Below, one piece after another: positions 32,409 through 43,140 of a stretch of DNA of 64,000 bases. The notes beneath the pieces were generated by a model that was given only the letters and a program-made list of their open reading frames with translations, ran no database searches and had not been told where the DNA came from. The translations under genes were made by a program, and so were the position numbers. This DNA is from Pohlia nutans (taxonomy: Eukaryota > Streptophyta > Bryopsida > Bryales > Mniaceae), in NCBI GenBank assembly GCA_022496805.1, contig CM040106.1, forward strand, positions 3,782,001 to 3,846,000, in the 5' to 3' direction. How positions within the stretch are numbered: position 1 is the first letter of the stretch; every line of letters begins with the position of its first letter.

Positions 32409-35400
32409 TTGGTCAATATCTTGTTCTTGAGGCGCAAGTTTTTCACCATCAAGATGGAAGAAAACTACGACATGTTGGCGCACATCAACAAAGTGAAGGC
32501 TCTTGCGGATCAGCTCAACGGCGCGGACGTGAACATTACCGATGGTGATATTGTTATGACGCTCCTCGAGAGTTTGCCGCCGTCGTACGAGTATCTTATT
32601 GTTGCTATGGAGAGTAGGCCCATTGCAGAGCTCACTCTCGATTATGTGACATCACGGTTGTTGCATGAACTCTCGCGGCGCAAAGAGAACAAGACTCGTG
32701 GTGATAGCGCGGCGCTTATGGCGAAGCAATCGAAGAGCGGTGCGAGTGGGAGCTCTACGGACAAGGTATGCTACTATTGCGGTAAGAAGGGCCATTTGGC
32801 AAAATTTTGCTACAAGCGCAAGAGAGAGGAAAGTGCCAACAATACAAAGGTCAACGATGCGGGCGATGAGTATGCATTTATGACTAGCCTTTCTTGCTAT
32901 AGTGATGACACGGACGAGTATGCAATGATGGCAAGTGACGTGTCATGCAATGGTAGTGTGATCGATTGGATTGTTGATTCGGGAGCCTCGAGTCACATGG
33001 CGCCCAATAGGACTTGTTTCCAATCATATCACGTCATATCTCCAAAGAATGTTATTTTGGGTGATGATACGGTTCTTCAAGCCGTGGGTAGAGGATCCAT
33101 CGTTGTAGACACCGAGGTGAAGGGTCGTGTGAAGACAATTACCATCCATGATGTCCTCCGCGTTCCCAAATTGAAGGCAAATCTTTTATCGGTGCGGCAT
33201 TTGGTGATGAAGCATTTGCGAGTGGAATTTAGCGACGAAGGGTGTTTTGTGTTGTCCCCAAGTCGTGAGGAGGTGGCCATTATTCACGAAGTCAACGGCT
33301 TGTATCAAATCAAGTTTTCCAAGATGCACGGGGCCGAATCCGCAACGTTGGTGCAATCGAGTTCAAGCGAGGACAAGTTGGCATTGTGGCATCGTCGACT
33401 TGGGCATTTGAATGTCAAGAGTGTGAAAGCACTCCGTGGAATGGTAAGTTGCATGGATCTTCCTCAATCACACGTCGCACCTAGTTCATTCACATGTGAG
33501 GGTTGTATTGAAGGCAAGCAACAACGCTCACCGTTTCTAGTTGATGGGGCAACTCGTGCAACCAAGGTACTTGAGATTGTGCATTCCGACGTGTGTGGTC
33601 CGATGAAGACCACGTCTATGGGGGGTTGCAAGTATTTTGTGACGTTCATTGATGATTTTTCGAGGAAGATATGGTTGTATCCGATCAAAGCAAAGAGCGA
33701 GTGTTTTGAGAAGTTCAAAGAGTTTAAGGCGTTGGTTGAGAAGCAATCCGAGCACAAGATCAAGGTGTTTCGATCGGATAATGGCAGCGAGTTCATGTCC
33801 AACCAATTTGGAGAGTTACTGAAGAAAGAAGGCATTGCTAGACAAACGACAACGCCATATACGCCACAACAAAACGGAGTTGCGGAGCGTGCAAATGGAA
33901 CGATTGTGGAAATGGCTAGGAGTATGTTGCATGCACAAAATTTGGGTTTGGACCTTTGGGCGGAAGCGGTGGTGACTGCGGTGTATACACGCAACCGATG
34001 CCCGACGAGTGCGGTTCAAAACATGACACCAGAGCAAGCGTGGAGTGGGAGGCCACCCCGCGTGGAGCACATGCGCACATTTGGATGCATCGCATTTGCA
34101 AAGGTACCCGATTCTCAAAGAACCAAACTTGAGGCCAAGGCAACAAAATGTGTGTTTCTTGGATATTGTGAAGGTACCAAGGCGTACAAGCTCATGTCGC
34201 TCGACACTAAGAAGATCATTCGAGCTCGTGATGTGACATTTTGCGAGAATTCCAAGGTTGAAGACAATTTGGACGATGGTCCAAGTGGGAGAAGTGGCGA
34301 TAAACCGGCGATTGTGGACCAATCTTCCAAATCTCCCGTTATTGATATTGTTGATGAAGACGAAGATGACGAAGATGGTGGTGATGAGGAACATATTGAG
34401 GAGCGACCTTTGAAGACGAAGAATGACGAGAAAAAGGCACAAGCAACGGCGGTTGAAGACAATGCATCCTCGAGCGATCGTCGTTATCCAGAGAGAAATC
34501 GTAGACCACTTGGCGAGTGGTGGAAGAATCATATTCTCCCTCAAGGTGAGGAGGAGCATGCAAACGTTGCACTTTTAGATGCTCCATTGACGATTCGTGA
34601 AGCGTTGAGTTGTGATGATGCAAACAAGTGGGAGCAAGCCATGCAAGAGGAGTACAAATCGTTGATGGACAATGGCACTTGGGAATTGACTCCCCTCTCT
34701 AAGAATCGCAACGCTATCGGTTGTAAGTGGGTATTTCGAGCAAAGAGAGATACAACGGGTGATGTGGTACGTTATAAGGCAAGATTGGTGGCAAAGGGCT
34801 TTTCACAAATCGAAGGTGTTGATTTTCATGAGACCTTTGCACGAGTGGCAAAATTCACCACTATTCGATGCATTTTGGCCATCGGGGCTGCCATGGATTT
34901 GGAAATGCATCAAATGGATGTGAAGACGGCGTTCTTGAACGGCGAGTTGGAGGAGGACATCTACATGGTGCAACCCGAGGGATTTGTGCAACGAGGTAAT
35001 GAGAACCTTGTTTGCAAGTTGAACAAGTCATTGTATGGGTTGAAGCAATCTCCACGCGCATGGTATCAAAAGATTGACACGTTTCTTGTTCATATCGGGT
35101 TCACAAGGAGCATCGCTGATCACAGCTTGTATTTCATGCAAAAGGGGCAACATGTGGTCATCGTGATCATATATGTGGATGATTTGATCATCCTTGCAAG
35201 TTGCATGAGCTCTTTGAAGGCATTGAAGGCAATGCTTGAGAGTGAGTACGAGATGAGTGATCTCGGTGAGTTGCACTTTTGTCTAGGAGTTGAGTTTGTG
35301 CGAGATAGAGCAACACGCACCATAACAATGAATCAAAGCAAGTATGTTATGGATGTGCTCAAACGCTTTGGCATGGAGGATTGCAAGCCGGTTGGCACTC

Positions 35401-36173
35401 CATTGGATGTGAATTCCAAGCTCGTGAAGCTCACGGATGAGGAGTATGCATTAGAGGCTCAATCTATGGTGGATGTGCCATACAAGCAAGCTGTAGGGTC
35501 ATTGATGTATGCCATGATTGCAACAAGGCCAGACCTTGCGTATCCAATCAGCGTTGTGAGTCAACACATGGCAAGACCGGGTTCAAGTCATTGGGTTGCG
35601 GTCAAGAGGATCATGCGGTACTTGAAAGGCACAAGTGATGTGAGGTTGTGTCTTGGAGGTGACAACATTGTGTTGAGTGGGTATTGTGATGCGGATTATG
35701 CGGGTGATACCAGTGATCGTAGATCAACCACGGGGTACATGTTCAAAGTTGGATCGGGGGCCGTTTCATGGAATAGCAAGCGCCAACAAACCACGGCCAC
35801 GTCAACGGTTGAGGCAGAGTACATGGCGACGAGCCACGGTACGAAGGAGGCCATTTGGTTGAGGCAACTAATGGCAGATGTGAGATGCACTCAAGAGGAG
35901 GCTACAACAATCATGTGTGACAACCAAGGGAGTATGTCATTGGCGAAGAATCCAACGCATCATTCACGCACAAAGCACATTGATGTGCAATATCACTTCA
36001 TTCGAGAGAAGTTAGAGATGAAGGTGATAGAGTTGAAGTATTGTCCAACGGAGCACATGGTGGCGGACGTGCTCACAAAGGCTCTTGCGAGAGATCGACA
36101 TCAAAGACTAGTGGTGGCATTTGGGCTGCAAGGCTTTGGCTATTCGCAAAGTGGGAGTGTTGAAGTAGGATGA
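32409..36173 (+). CDS. Copia Gag-Pol polyprotein (Gag part, protease, integrase, RT, RNase H)
   Basis: One open frame of 1,254 codons. The Gag part ends with a CCHC knuckle (CYYCGKKGHLAKFC, residues about 121-134). Protease: DSGAS with catalytic D190. Integrase: HHCC zinc region from H328, then catalytic D394, D457 and E493 with 35 residues between the last two. RT: MDVKTAFLNG near 837 and YVDD at 922-925. RNase H: GYCDADYAGD near 1094 through SKRQQTTATSTVEAEYMA, with DNQG and HIDVQYHFIREK further on. All catalytic residues I looked for are present. The stop lies 16 bases inside the 3' LTR. The true start is upstream at 32099, so this ATG is only the first in the surviving frame. Confidence 0.95.
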   Translation: MVNILFLRRKFFTIKMEENYDMLAHINKVKALADQLNGADVNITDGDIVMTLLESLPPSYEYLIVAMESRPIAELTLDYVTSRLLHELSRRKENKTRGDSAALMAKQSKSGASGSSTDKVCYYCGKKGHLAKFCYKRKREESANNTKVNDAGDEYAFMTSLSCYSDDTDEYAMMASDVSCNGSVIDWIVDSGASSHMAPNRTCFQSYHVISPKNVILGDDTVLQAVGRGSIVVDTEVKGRVKTITIHDVLRVPKLKANLLSVRHLVMKHLRVEFSDEGCFVLSPSREEVAIIHEVNGLYQIKFSKMHGAESATLVQSSSSEDKLALWHRRLGHLNVKSVKALRGMVSCMDLPQSHVAPSSFTCEGCIEGKQQRSPFLVDGATRATKVLEIVHSDVCGPMKTTSMGGCKYFVTFIDDFSRKIWLYPIKAKSECFEKFKEFKALVEKQSEHKIKVFRSDNGSEFMSNQFGELLKKEGIARQTTTPYTPQQNGVAERANGTIVEMARSMLHAQNLGLDLWAEAVVTAVYTRNRCPTSAVQNMTPEQAWSGRPPRVEHMRTFGCIAFAKVPDSQRTKLEAKATKCVFLGYCEGTKAYKLMSLDTKKIIRARDVTFCENSKVEDNLDDGPSGRSGDKPAIVDQSSKSPVIDIVDEDEDDEDGGDEEHIEERPLKTKNDEKKAQATAVEDNASSSDRRYPERNRRPLGEWWKNHILPQGEEEHANVALLDAPLTIREALSCDDANKWEQAMQEEYKSLMDNGTWELTPLSKNRNAIGCKWVFRAKRDTTGDVVRYKARLVAKGFSQIEGVDFHETFARVAKFTTIRCILAIGAAMDLEMHQMDVKTAFLNGELEEDIYMVQPEGFVQRGNENLVCKLNKSLYGLKQSPRAWYQKIDTFLVHIGFTRSIADHSLYFMQKGQHVVIVIIYVDDLIILASCMSSLKALKAMLESEYEMSDLGELHFCLGVEFVRDRATRTITMNQSKYVMDVLKRFGMEDCKPVGTPLDVNSKLVKLTDEEYALEAQSMVDVPYKQAVGSLMYAMIATRPDLAYPISVVSQHMARPGSSHWVAVKRIMRYLKGTSDVRLCLGGDNIVLSGYCDADYAGDTSDRRSTTGYMFKVGSGAVSWNSKRQQTTATSTVEAEYMATSHGTKEAIWLRQLMADVRCTQEEATTIMCDNQGSMSLAKNPTHHSRTKHIDVQYHFIREKLEMKVIELKYCPTEHMVADVLTKALARDRHQRLVVAFGLQGFGYSQSGSVEVG
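36148..36157 (+). promoter_or_regulatory. Polypurine tract
   Basis: AAAGTGGGAG directly precedes the 3' LTR, where plus-strand DNA synthesis would be primed. It lies inside the coding frame. Confidence 0.75.
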
Positions 36174-36476
36174 TTGCGTGGGCTGAAGTTGCTCATAGCC
36201 AATGCGCATTAGCTAGTATAGATGATGCGAATGAGCTAGAGTTGCAACTAGTGAAGTAGTACTAGTTAGAAGTAATGAGAATTGGGTCTCCCAAGTGATA
36301 TGGGCTGATCCTAGTGTAATAGGAGTTGAGTATGGGCTGATGTCCCATATGGTTTGCCAAGGGGACTCCCTTGGGTGTGCTACTTAAGAGGGGCAGCCCG
36401 TGAGTAAAGATCATCTCTTTCCTATGCATTCCAAGTGTTTGTGTGAGGCTTTGGCATTCTAATCTAACCTTCAATA
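36158..36476 (+). repeat. 3' LTR
   Basis: 319 bp, same as the 5' LTR with no difference noticed on reading, and with the same TG..TA termini. Confidence 0.93.
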
Positions 36477-36845
36477 CTCTGTATACTAATTGGTGAATAA
36501 AAACATCCTTTCTGCATGAACCTAAAAGACAGTAAGTCACCAATTATTATTGCATAATCCTTAAGTGCTCCAACGTCTATATTTTGAACAAAAAACATGA
36601 ACCTATAGAAAGAATAGAATAATAATTCATCCAAATAACTCTTCATTCATAGTGAGATTTTTGCACATAGTTTTTAAAATGTACGTTCGATTGTGATTTT
36701 ATCCAAGTTTGGATACGTTTTGAAGTTGTTACGGGGCTTTGAAGTTTCTGCACCTGGCCGATAGCCGTCAACTAGGCGCCGTCCGACATTGCAGCCGTCC
36801 GATCTAACAGCCTGCAAGGCTTTGAGAAGGCCGTCCGAACCTTCA

Positions 36846-36978
36846 GAGGCCCATAACTTCGTCAAAACGTATCCAAATTGGGCGTATGAGATGTTTTTTG
36901 GCATCTACAAAAAATGCAAATGCCAAAAGACATCTCATATGCCCAATTTGGATACGTTTTGACGAAGTTATGGGCCTC
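36846..36978. repeat. 59-bp near-perfect hairpin
   Basis: The left arm 36846-36904 and right arm 36920-36978 are reverse complements with about three differences, spaced by 15 bases. The arms include CATAACTTCGTCAAAACGTA and CCAAATTGGGC. It sits inside the hAT-like element near its right arm and could fold in RNA or extrude in DNA. Confidence 0.8.
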
Positions 36979-38546
36979 TAAAGGTTGGTTGGCGGAGAAG
37001 TTGCCCTCAAGTTGTCCGATCAGGCGGACGGCCGCCGCCGTCCGCCGCATCCCAGTCAGACGGCCGCCGCCTAGGCAGCTCACCCCTCCCTCTCCTTCCA
37101 TTGTCCCTTCTCTCTTCTCTTTCCAACTTCCTCTCCTCCCCAACTCTCTCCCCTCCCTAACTCCCTCACTTTCTTGGCAGAACAAAGGGTCCTTCAGACT
37201 TTCAGTTTCAGGAAGTGCAATCTTGCACGTGTAGGCCAAATCGGGAAGTTTCTGACACGTGCATTAATAGTCACTGAAAAATAAGATGTTGAATCATTTT
37301 ATTTTTAGCAATTGTATGACAGCTATGACAACAAAAATTTGCATACAGAGATGGTATAAATAATATACAATATAAGTTTTTTGATTCAAAGTTTTAGCAT
37401 TTTCAATGACACAACTAAGGTATTTCTTGCTTATTCGAATGTTTCATCATTGGAATTGGTATTTTTCAATTTCGTATCAAAATTATTATCAATTGTAACT
37501 TTTAGACCATTTGTACCTTCTTCTACTAGCCAAATTTTTATTAAATGAACATGAAATTTATTTTTAATTATTATCTTTTCCTCCTAGTCTGTATTGATTT
37601 TTCAACACAAGTTGTCAAACACTCATAGCTTTTACGGATTTCATATGTGTTTACTAATTTCATATATATTATTTTTATTATTTTTATATACACTACCACT
37701 TTCTTAGAAAAAATAATTCAATAATTTGAAATATGATACGGTTTTAATTTTTAAATTTCAACTTCAAAAATTTCAAATTTCAAATTTAAAACAAAGAGGA
37801 AGGATTCAAAGGAAAACGAGGAGTAGGGAAACGGAGAGAAAGAGAAGAAGGGAGAGACAACATGAAGATAGGTTCCATTCCGACAAGTATAGTTGTCAGA
37901 GAATTCAATATAAAGCACATTAAATATAGGAACATTCTATGTTTGTAGTCTTGTACTTAAGACAGTCGTCAAAAAACGTGGGGAATCCCAAAATAAATTT
38001 TGACTTTGAGTGGAGAGAAAAATTAGAGTTGAGGTGAAGCAACACAACACTCAATCCTCCAATTCCAAAAACTTGACGCCTTTTGCCGTCCGCTTAGCAC
38101 GTCCGATTGGGCCGTCCGCCATCCGCCGTCCAGTTGGCGCATCCGATCGGGTCGTCCACCGTCCGCCCATTGTCGTCCTCAAAGAGTTGTGTCCGATGAA
38201 GTCCCGTCCGCCTCGGACCGCGCGTCCTCCAAAAGCAACATCTGATCCGTCGCCGTTCGACTTTGTTCCAAAAGATGCGTCCGATCGAGCGGTCCGCCAT
38301 CTGACCTAGCCGTCGATACCCTCCTCCAAACGTCCGAACATGTTGTTCGCCGTCCGCCGTCTTCCAAGAGCCGCGTCCGATTGGGCCGTCTTCAAAGCGG
38401 ACGGTTTTTACCCTACGGCCGAACGGCCCGACAGTAGAAGTAAAACATCTATATTTTTCGTAGTCATCGGACGCTAAAACCCAAACGTCTGCGTCCAGAG
38501 GACGTCCGAACGTGTACGTCCGCGTCCCAGCGTCCAAACAACCCTT

Positions 38547-39411
38547 AATATAATACACTCTCCTCGGTCTACCCAGACAACTTAGCCTGGTTTAGTTAAC
38601 CGCTGTTTTTCCTCAAAGGGTTCTCCATTTGCATTTAGTAGTGCTGGATTAAAAGACACACCCCTCCCTACTGATTTAAGTGATGGGAACTTCACTACCT
38701 CCCGGTTCCTCTTACACAACTCTCCAATCCGGGTACTTTCTGTACTGTTCTTCAACTGCGAGTTTCTCCCAAACCCACAGCTGGTCACAGAAGCGCAACC
38801 CGGTTTTCCCCTTTCTCCAAAATACTACAACGACTTGCTAACCGAGATGAATACTGTCCGGGGTGTCCGGAATCGACTGGATTCCTAGCGGCCTGTTTTA
38901 CTCTAGCGACTCCGTATTCCTCTATCACAGAGGTTATCCAGATGGTGGCACATCCACCGGACTAACTGTCATGGAGTTCTATGCAGACAGGAGTACCCCC
39001 TCCTACCCGCTCAGCCACTAACTCGGATTATCCCCTGCAACCGGACATGGAAGCCACTTCTTCAAACACCTTCTAAATCACCCAACACCTATATCCCAAA
39101 CTCTTAACTGAATGTATTCTAGAACCCGGTTAGTCCTCCCGGTTACCAAGGGACTTATTAGACCACTGTATCAATCAACAAACAACCATAAACACAGACA
39201 CACGCACACGGTTTTTCGAGAATTGCACTTGTAGTCATTTACAAGAAAACAGTGGTACACAAAAAGACCCAAGGAATGATGAACATTCCTTGATAAGTAG
39301 TGAGCCCCAAGTACCCGGATCTAGAAAATCGCAGATCCTACAAACCCGGGATCCGGAAATCAAGGGAACTCACCCACACGGTTCTGTTCTTGACCTAAAA
39401 CGGACTTAAGC
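38547..39411. other. CCGGTT-rich spacer between hAT-like and CACTA elements
   Basis: No exon is recognised. The composition (frequent CCCGGTT, CCGGG) resembles the sequence right of the CACTA element at 46-48 kb, so the CACTA element may have split one older repeat. Confidence 0.4.
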
Positions 39412-39429
39412 TACTACCACACATTGGTA

Positions 39430-40180
39430 CTTTTATGACTGGGAGAATGACTGCGTTTATGACTGCGCGTAGTCATAAAATCGGGTCTGTGACTGCGCGT
39501 CATATTTTTTGTTGACGTAGAATGTGACGCGCGCTATGACTGGGTGCCGTAGTTACCGACGAGTTGCTTCGGACACCTAATCATATAAATAAATACGACT
39601 CAAAGCGTATACTTGGGTTCCATGTACGTGCCACGTCAGTATATCCAGCCGCAATGTTGACCGGCCCTAAGTCCTTGACTTTTGGAGGTCTGCCCGGGCA
39701 GCTGAGGCCAAAATCCGACGTGGCATGTGACTCGGGCGAGTCATTTTTTTGTTGACGTGGCATCCGACGTGGCACGTGACTGTGTGTAGTCATATTTTCT
39801 GCTGACGTGGAATGTGACTCTGTGGAGTATATTTTTGCTGACGTGGGACTTACACGTGGAATGTGAATACTGTCATTTTGTCGGCTGACGTGGAATGTGA
39901 CTCTATAGAGTCGTATTTCGGGTCATAATGTTGTTGACGTGGAATTCGACTGGTAGTGATGTTTTTGGCTGACGTGGATTATGACTATGTACAGTCATGT
40001 TTGAGCAATCGCTATGACTATAGCCAGTGGTGTGTTCAAGACCTCCAGTAATGTTTGACAAGAGTGCGAAGGATATACAATTGGTTTCAGTCACAGTATT
40101 GGAAGGAGTGAGACCAATACATGACTCGCGGTAGTCATAATGTTGTTGCCATGTATGTGGCCCTATGACTGCGTACAGTG
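39430..40180. repeat. Left subterminal repeats (TGACT..AGTCA, GACGTGG)
   Basis: Repeated imperfect palindromes such as ATGACTGCGCGTAGTCAT alternate with GCTGACGTGGAATGTGACT over about 700 bp. In CACTA elements such arrays bind the element's own regulatory protein. The GACGTGG cores also look like plant bZIP sites, but that is probably incidental. Confidence 0.65.
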
Positions 40181-40629
40181 ATATTTTTGCTTACTGAGAG
40201 TCACATTAGTATTATATATATGAAACATACAACAGAAGACACATATGTGCGATTCAATGGAAGACACATACATCTGAGAAGGGAAATGCAACAATGTTCA
40301 CTTGTATTTAGTAGTGAAAGACTCAATACAAAACCAAACCTCGATCATGTCTTAGAGGGAGATGCTATCTAGCTAACCTAGTCTTATTCCTCACCAATAT
40401 ATACATCCAACATCCATCAGCTCGTGCTTCCTGCTTCCTTTTTGCTGCAGGCTCCTTGTGGTTCTCTTTGTCATCCTGTGTGCACCACCACAATGACACT
40501 GGGTTACCCAACTTTTTTGCGCAAACCTCATTAATTCACTAGAGGACCCCGTAATACAGATGCTGCGCATTTATGACTATAATCTGTTATTTTCGGTTGT
40601 ATCGTGACTAGTCCCTGTTACCTTCTTAG

Positions 40630-40830
40630 GATACATTACTGAACCATGTGACATTCTCACTGTGCACATTACTGATCACTGTGACATTCTGACTGTGCAC
40701 ATTACTGATCACTGTGACATTCTGACTGCGTACATTACTGAATCCTATGAAAATCTCACTGTGTACATTACTGATCCCTATGACATTCTATATGTACATT
40801 ACTAATCACTGTGATATTCAGGCAATTCAT
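40630..40830. repeat. About 35-bp tandem repeat in the CACTA element
   Basis: ACATTACTGATCACTGTGAC followed by ATTCTGACTGTGC repeats about five times with drift. Confidence 0.7.
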
Positions 40831-41289
40831 CAGCATTGCGTGCTACGAGAAACATCGGTAGATGATTTAGAGGTCACCTTCTCCTTCGCGGTCGCGCGAT
40901 TTAGGCTGCTTTCAGTACGGCAACGGGCCACTTGGTGATGGTGTTGAGAGCTTCACCCAAGCGCTCGACAACCGAGAATACCTTTAAATATGTGATAGGC
41001 AGTCACAGATGATGTTAAGTATATAGTAAATAATTTTTGGCACACTTCTATCAAACTTCTGTGTCAATAGATGATGTTGAAATTCAAACAACTGAACACT
41101 ACTGAAACATTTACTCGTGATATGCAGCTGGTGAGACATGGGAAAGTTGCAGGATACAAATCTTTCGTAAGTAGATACATACTAGATCAGTATAGAATGA
41201 CATAACAATCCACATTGAGAAATGTGACAAAGACCACTAGCTCTAACCAGGCTACTAACCTAAAAACTAAGAGTAACGGTAGTGCTTTT

Positions 41290-41673
41290 AAAGGATCAGA
41301 CCAACACCAATGAAGATGACTACCAAACCCATGCCCTTCAGTCATGTGAACTCATCATGGAAGATGAAGACATCACCCTGCGCATTGGCCACAAAATTGA
41401 TATAAGTCCTCCTCAACAATAACCCTGAATGTTGAGCATTACAAAACAAAATGTGCCCAAATGCATATGATAAGCAATATGAAAAAATTGCATGATAATT
41501 AGTGAGAAGAAACTGGTGTTTGTTCATTTATGTGCACTAGGTTTTGAGTATGACTATCCCAAGCACGCAGACATGTGTTTACTTAACACAATGGTGACAA
41601 CCTCCTTAACGACACCAGCAATGGTCAAAGTGACTGCACTTGTCTCAGCAATGAGAAAGTACTCTGCCATCAC
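41290..41673 (-). pseudogene. Captured triose-phosphate/nucleotide-sugar transporter exons
   Basis: Two minus-strand exon-like pieces. The first (about 41673-41583, after a TTGCAG acceptor) reads VMAEYFLIAETSAVTLTIAG then VVKEVVTIVLS. The second (41377-41293, after GCGCAG) reads DVFIFHDEFT, a stop in place of the usual Trp, and LKGMGLVVIFIGVGL. The pair matches the last two membrane helices of TPT/SLC35-type transporters, which move sugar phosphates or nucleotide sugars across plastid or Golgi membranes. A TGA at the Trp codon shows this copy is dead. It lies inside the CACTA element, so capture is the simplest explanation. Confidence 0.6.
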
Positions 41674-42854
41674 CTGCAAGAATTTAACAAAACTTCATTG
41701 TCAAAATTACTAACAGAAGACTGGTGACAACACAAACACACCATGAAAAAGACATTGCCCACAATTGTGAGCTATTGAAGTCATTTTCACACAAACAGAT
41801 GATTTGCAGCATAGGGTGCAATCATGCCAACAATGCAAGGACTGAATAGAGAACGGAATCAATGCAACAGAAGACTCAGAAGCTTACTTGTAAACCAATC
41901 ATGGGATGGAGGTCATGAATACAAAATACCCTTGAACTTAAGAAATTGAACAAAAGATAGCAAATTCAAGTTGTTGTAATATTCAGTCCCCAAGATACCT
42001 GATCATGACCTGTAATAAAATTGAGGAACAGTGCGTCTGACTAAGATTTCGATAAGAAAACAAGGAAAGTTCTTCATTCCCTTCGCTTTCTTGTCAAACC
42101 CTCATCCTTTCGCCATGTTGTAAAAACCACAAAGGAATTAGGGTTTTGCTTTCACACAACCATTTCTTACATAACCTACTCGACGTGGTTTTCATTGTTG
42201 TTATTATTCCTCTTCTTCTCCTTCTCCTTCTTCTTGTCACTACTCAAAGCAAGCATCCATCTTTCTTCCTAGCATTCTGCAACACCACACAATCAGCCAT
42301 TGCAAAGACATCGACCTAACTAGATCAAAAATGCTACCAAATCAAAACCCTAGACTGAAAACCTTACATTCAAAGAAAACGGCAATGCTCACAATAGTGA
42401 GTTTCAGAGTTTTTTGAATGCTATGTGAGGCAAGTCAACAATGAAAAGGAATGTACACATATGGTAGATGAAGTCTTCAACGTTACCCATTTCGTAATGA
42501 TATTGCATTTATGTAATGGCACCCTTTTAGAAACAAATGAAACAGGGTTTTGTTGCAAAGAAAACCAAAAATACAACCAGCCCAACCACAAGTGCAATGG
42601 CACCTTTTTTAAATCACACTAACTACAACATTAAAAGCTCAGTTTGAGATGCTCAAAGAAGGATTGTTGAATGATTTGAGTGGCTACATTTCAATAAGGT
42701 AACTGATAGTTCCAAATCATGATTTCTATGACATTACGACATGATTAATTAAGAAGCATGTGAATTCTCTACTAGACTCTTGAGTAGAACAAAAGAGCAA
42801 AAAAGGATCAACGACATTCAAAAAGCTTCAAAACCCTAAACCTGAAAATGCAAG

Positions 42855-43140
42855 AAATGTGAAAAGGATCAAGTGTGCACCCATCTTTCGAGATGGAGAC
42901 TCTTCAAGAGGTCTTTGTCTGTGGGGCTTTGTCCTTCGTGTTGACAGCGTCTTTTTCCAGAGCTTACGATGGTCGCAATCTCACAGCCATTGGCATTTCG
43001 GAGCTACAAATACACGAAACCCTAACACTGCCCAAAAATCACTATCACGATAGACTCAACCCAAAGCTAAGCTATCCTGCAATCACAACTGGGGATAAAA
43101 ATTCCACACACTTAGAACGCAAAAAAGCTACGCTATGAAA
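42855..43140 (+). other. Open frame inside the CACTA element, unidentified
   Basis: An 87-codon frame (42875-43138) contains ETLQEVFVCGALSFVLTASF and reads partly protein-like. I do not recognise it; it may be a further captured piece or chance. Confidence 0.2.

Larger units (their letters stand above)
30899..36476 (+). mobile_element. Ty1/copia LTR retrotransposon, young, gag-damaged
   Basis: The element spans 5,578 bp with two 319-bp LTRs that are identical as far as I can see. The order is LTR, primer site, leader, gag, protease, integrase, reverse transcriptase, RNase H, polypurine tract, LTR, which is the copia order (integrase before RT). The 5-bp flanks CTTTG and CTCTG agree at 4 of 5. 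The gag start is broken by one frameshift and one stop, so this copy should not move on its own, although the rest is open. Identical LTRs mean a recent insertion. Confidence 0.95.
28398..38546. mobile_element. hAT-like foldback element with kilobase inverted arms
   Basis: The left end is CAGGGTTGT at 28398. The right end, reversed, is AAGGGTTGT at 38546. The imperfect 8-bp flanks TACATAAT and AATATAAT match at 6 of 8 positions. The left arm (about 28398-29910) and right arm (about 37290-38546) are reverse complements: a 65-codon pseudo-ORF in each reads almost the same protein string, ending CNNRIQYKAH-like. Both arms contain GGACG/CGTCC repeats next to the ends. Inside are a SINE and a copia element. 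No transposase was found, so hAT is inferred from the CAGGG end and 8-bp flanks. Confidence 0.6.

Noticed and set aside
33464..35890. Minus-strand frames across the copia polyprotein
   Set aside because: They are antisense shadows of a conserved coding frame.
39430..41000. CRISPR-like array from regularly repeated palindromes
   Set aside because: Repeats vary in sequence and spacing, the genome is eukaryotic and no cas gene is present; they are CACTA subterminal repeats.
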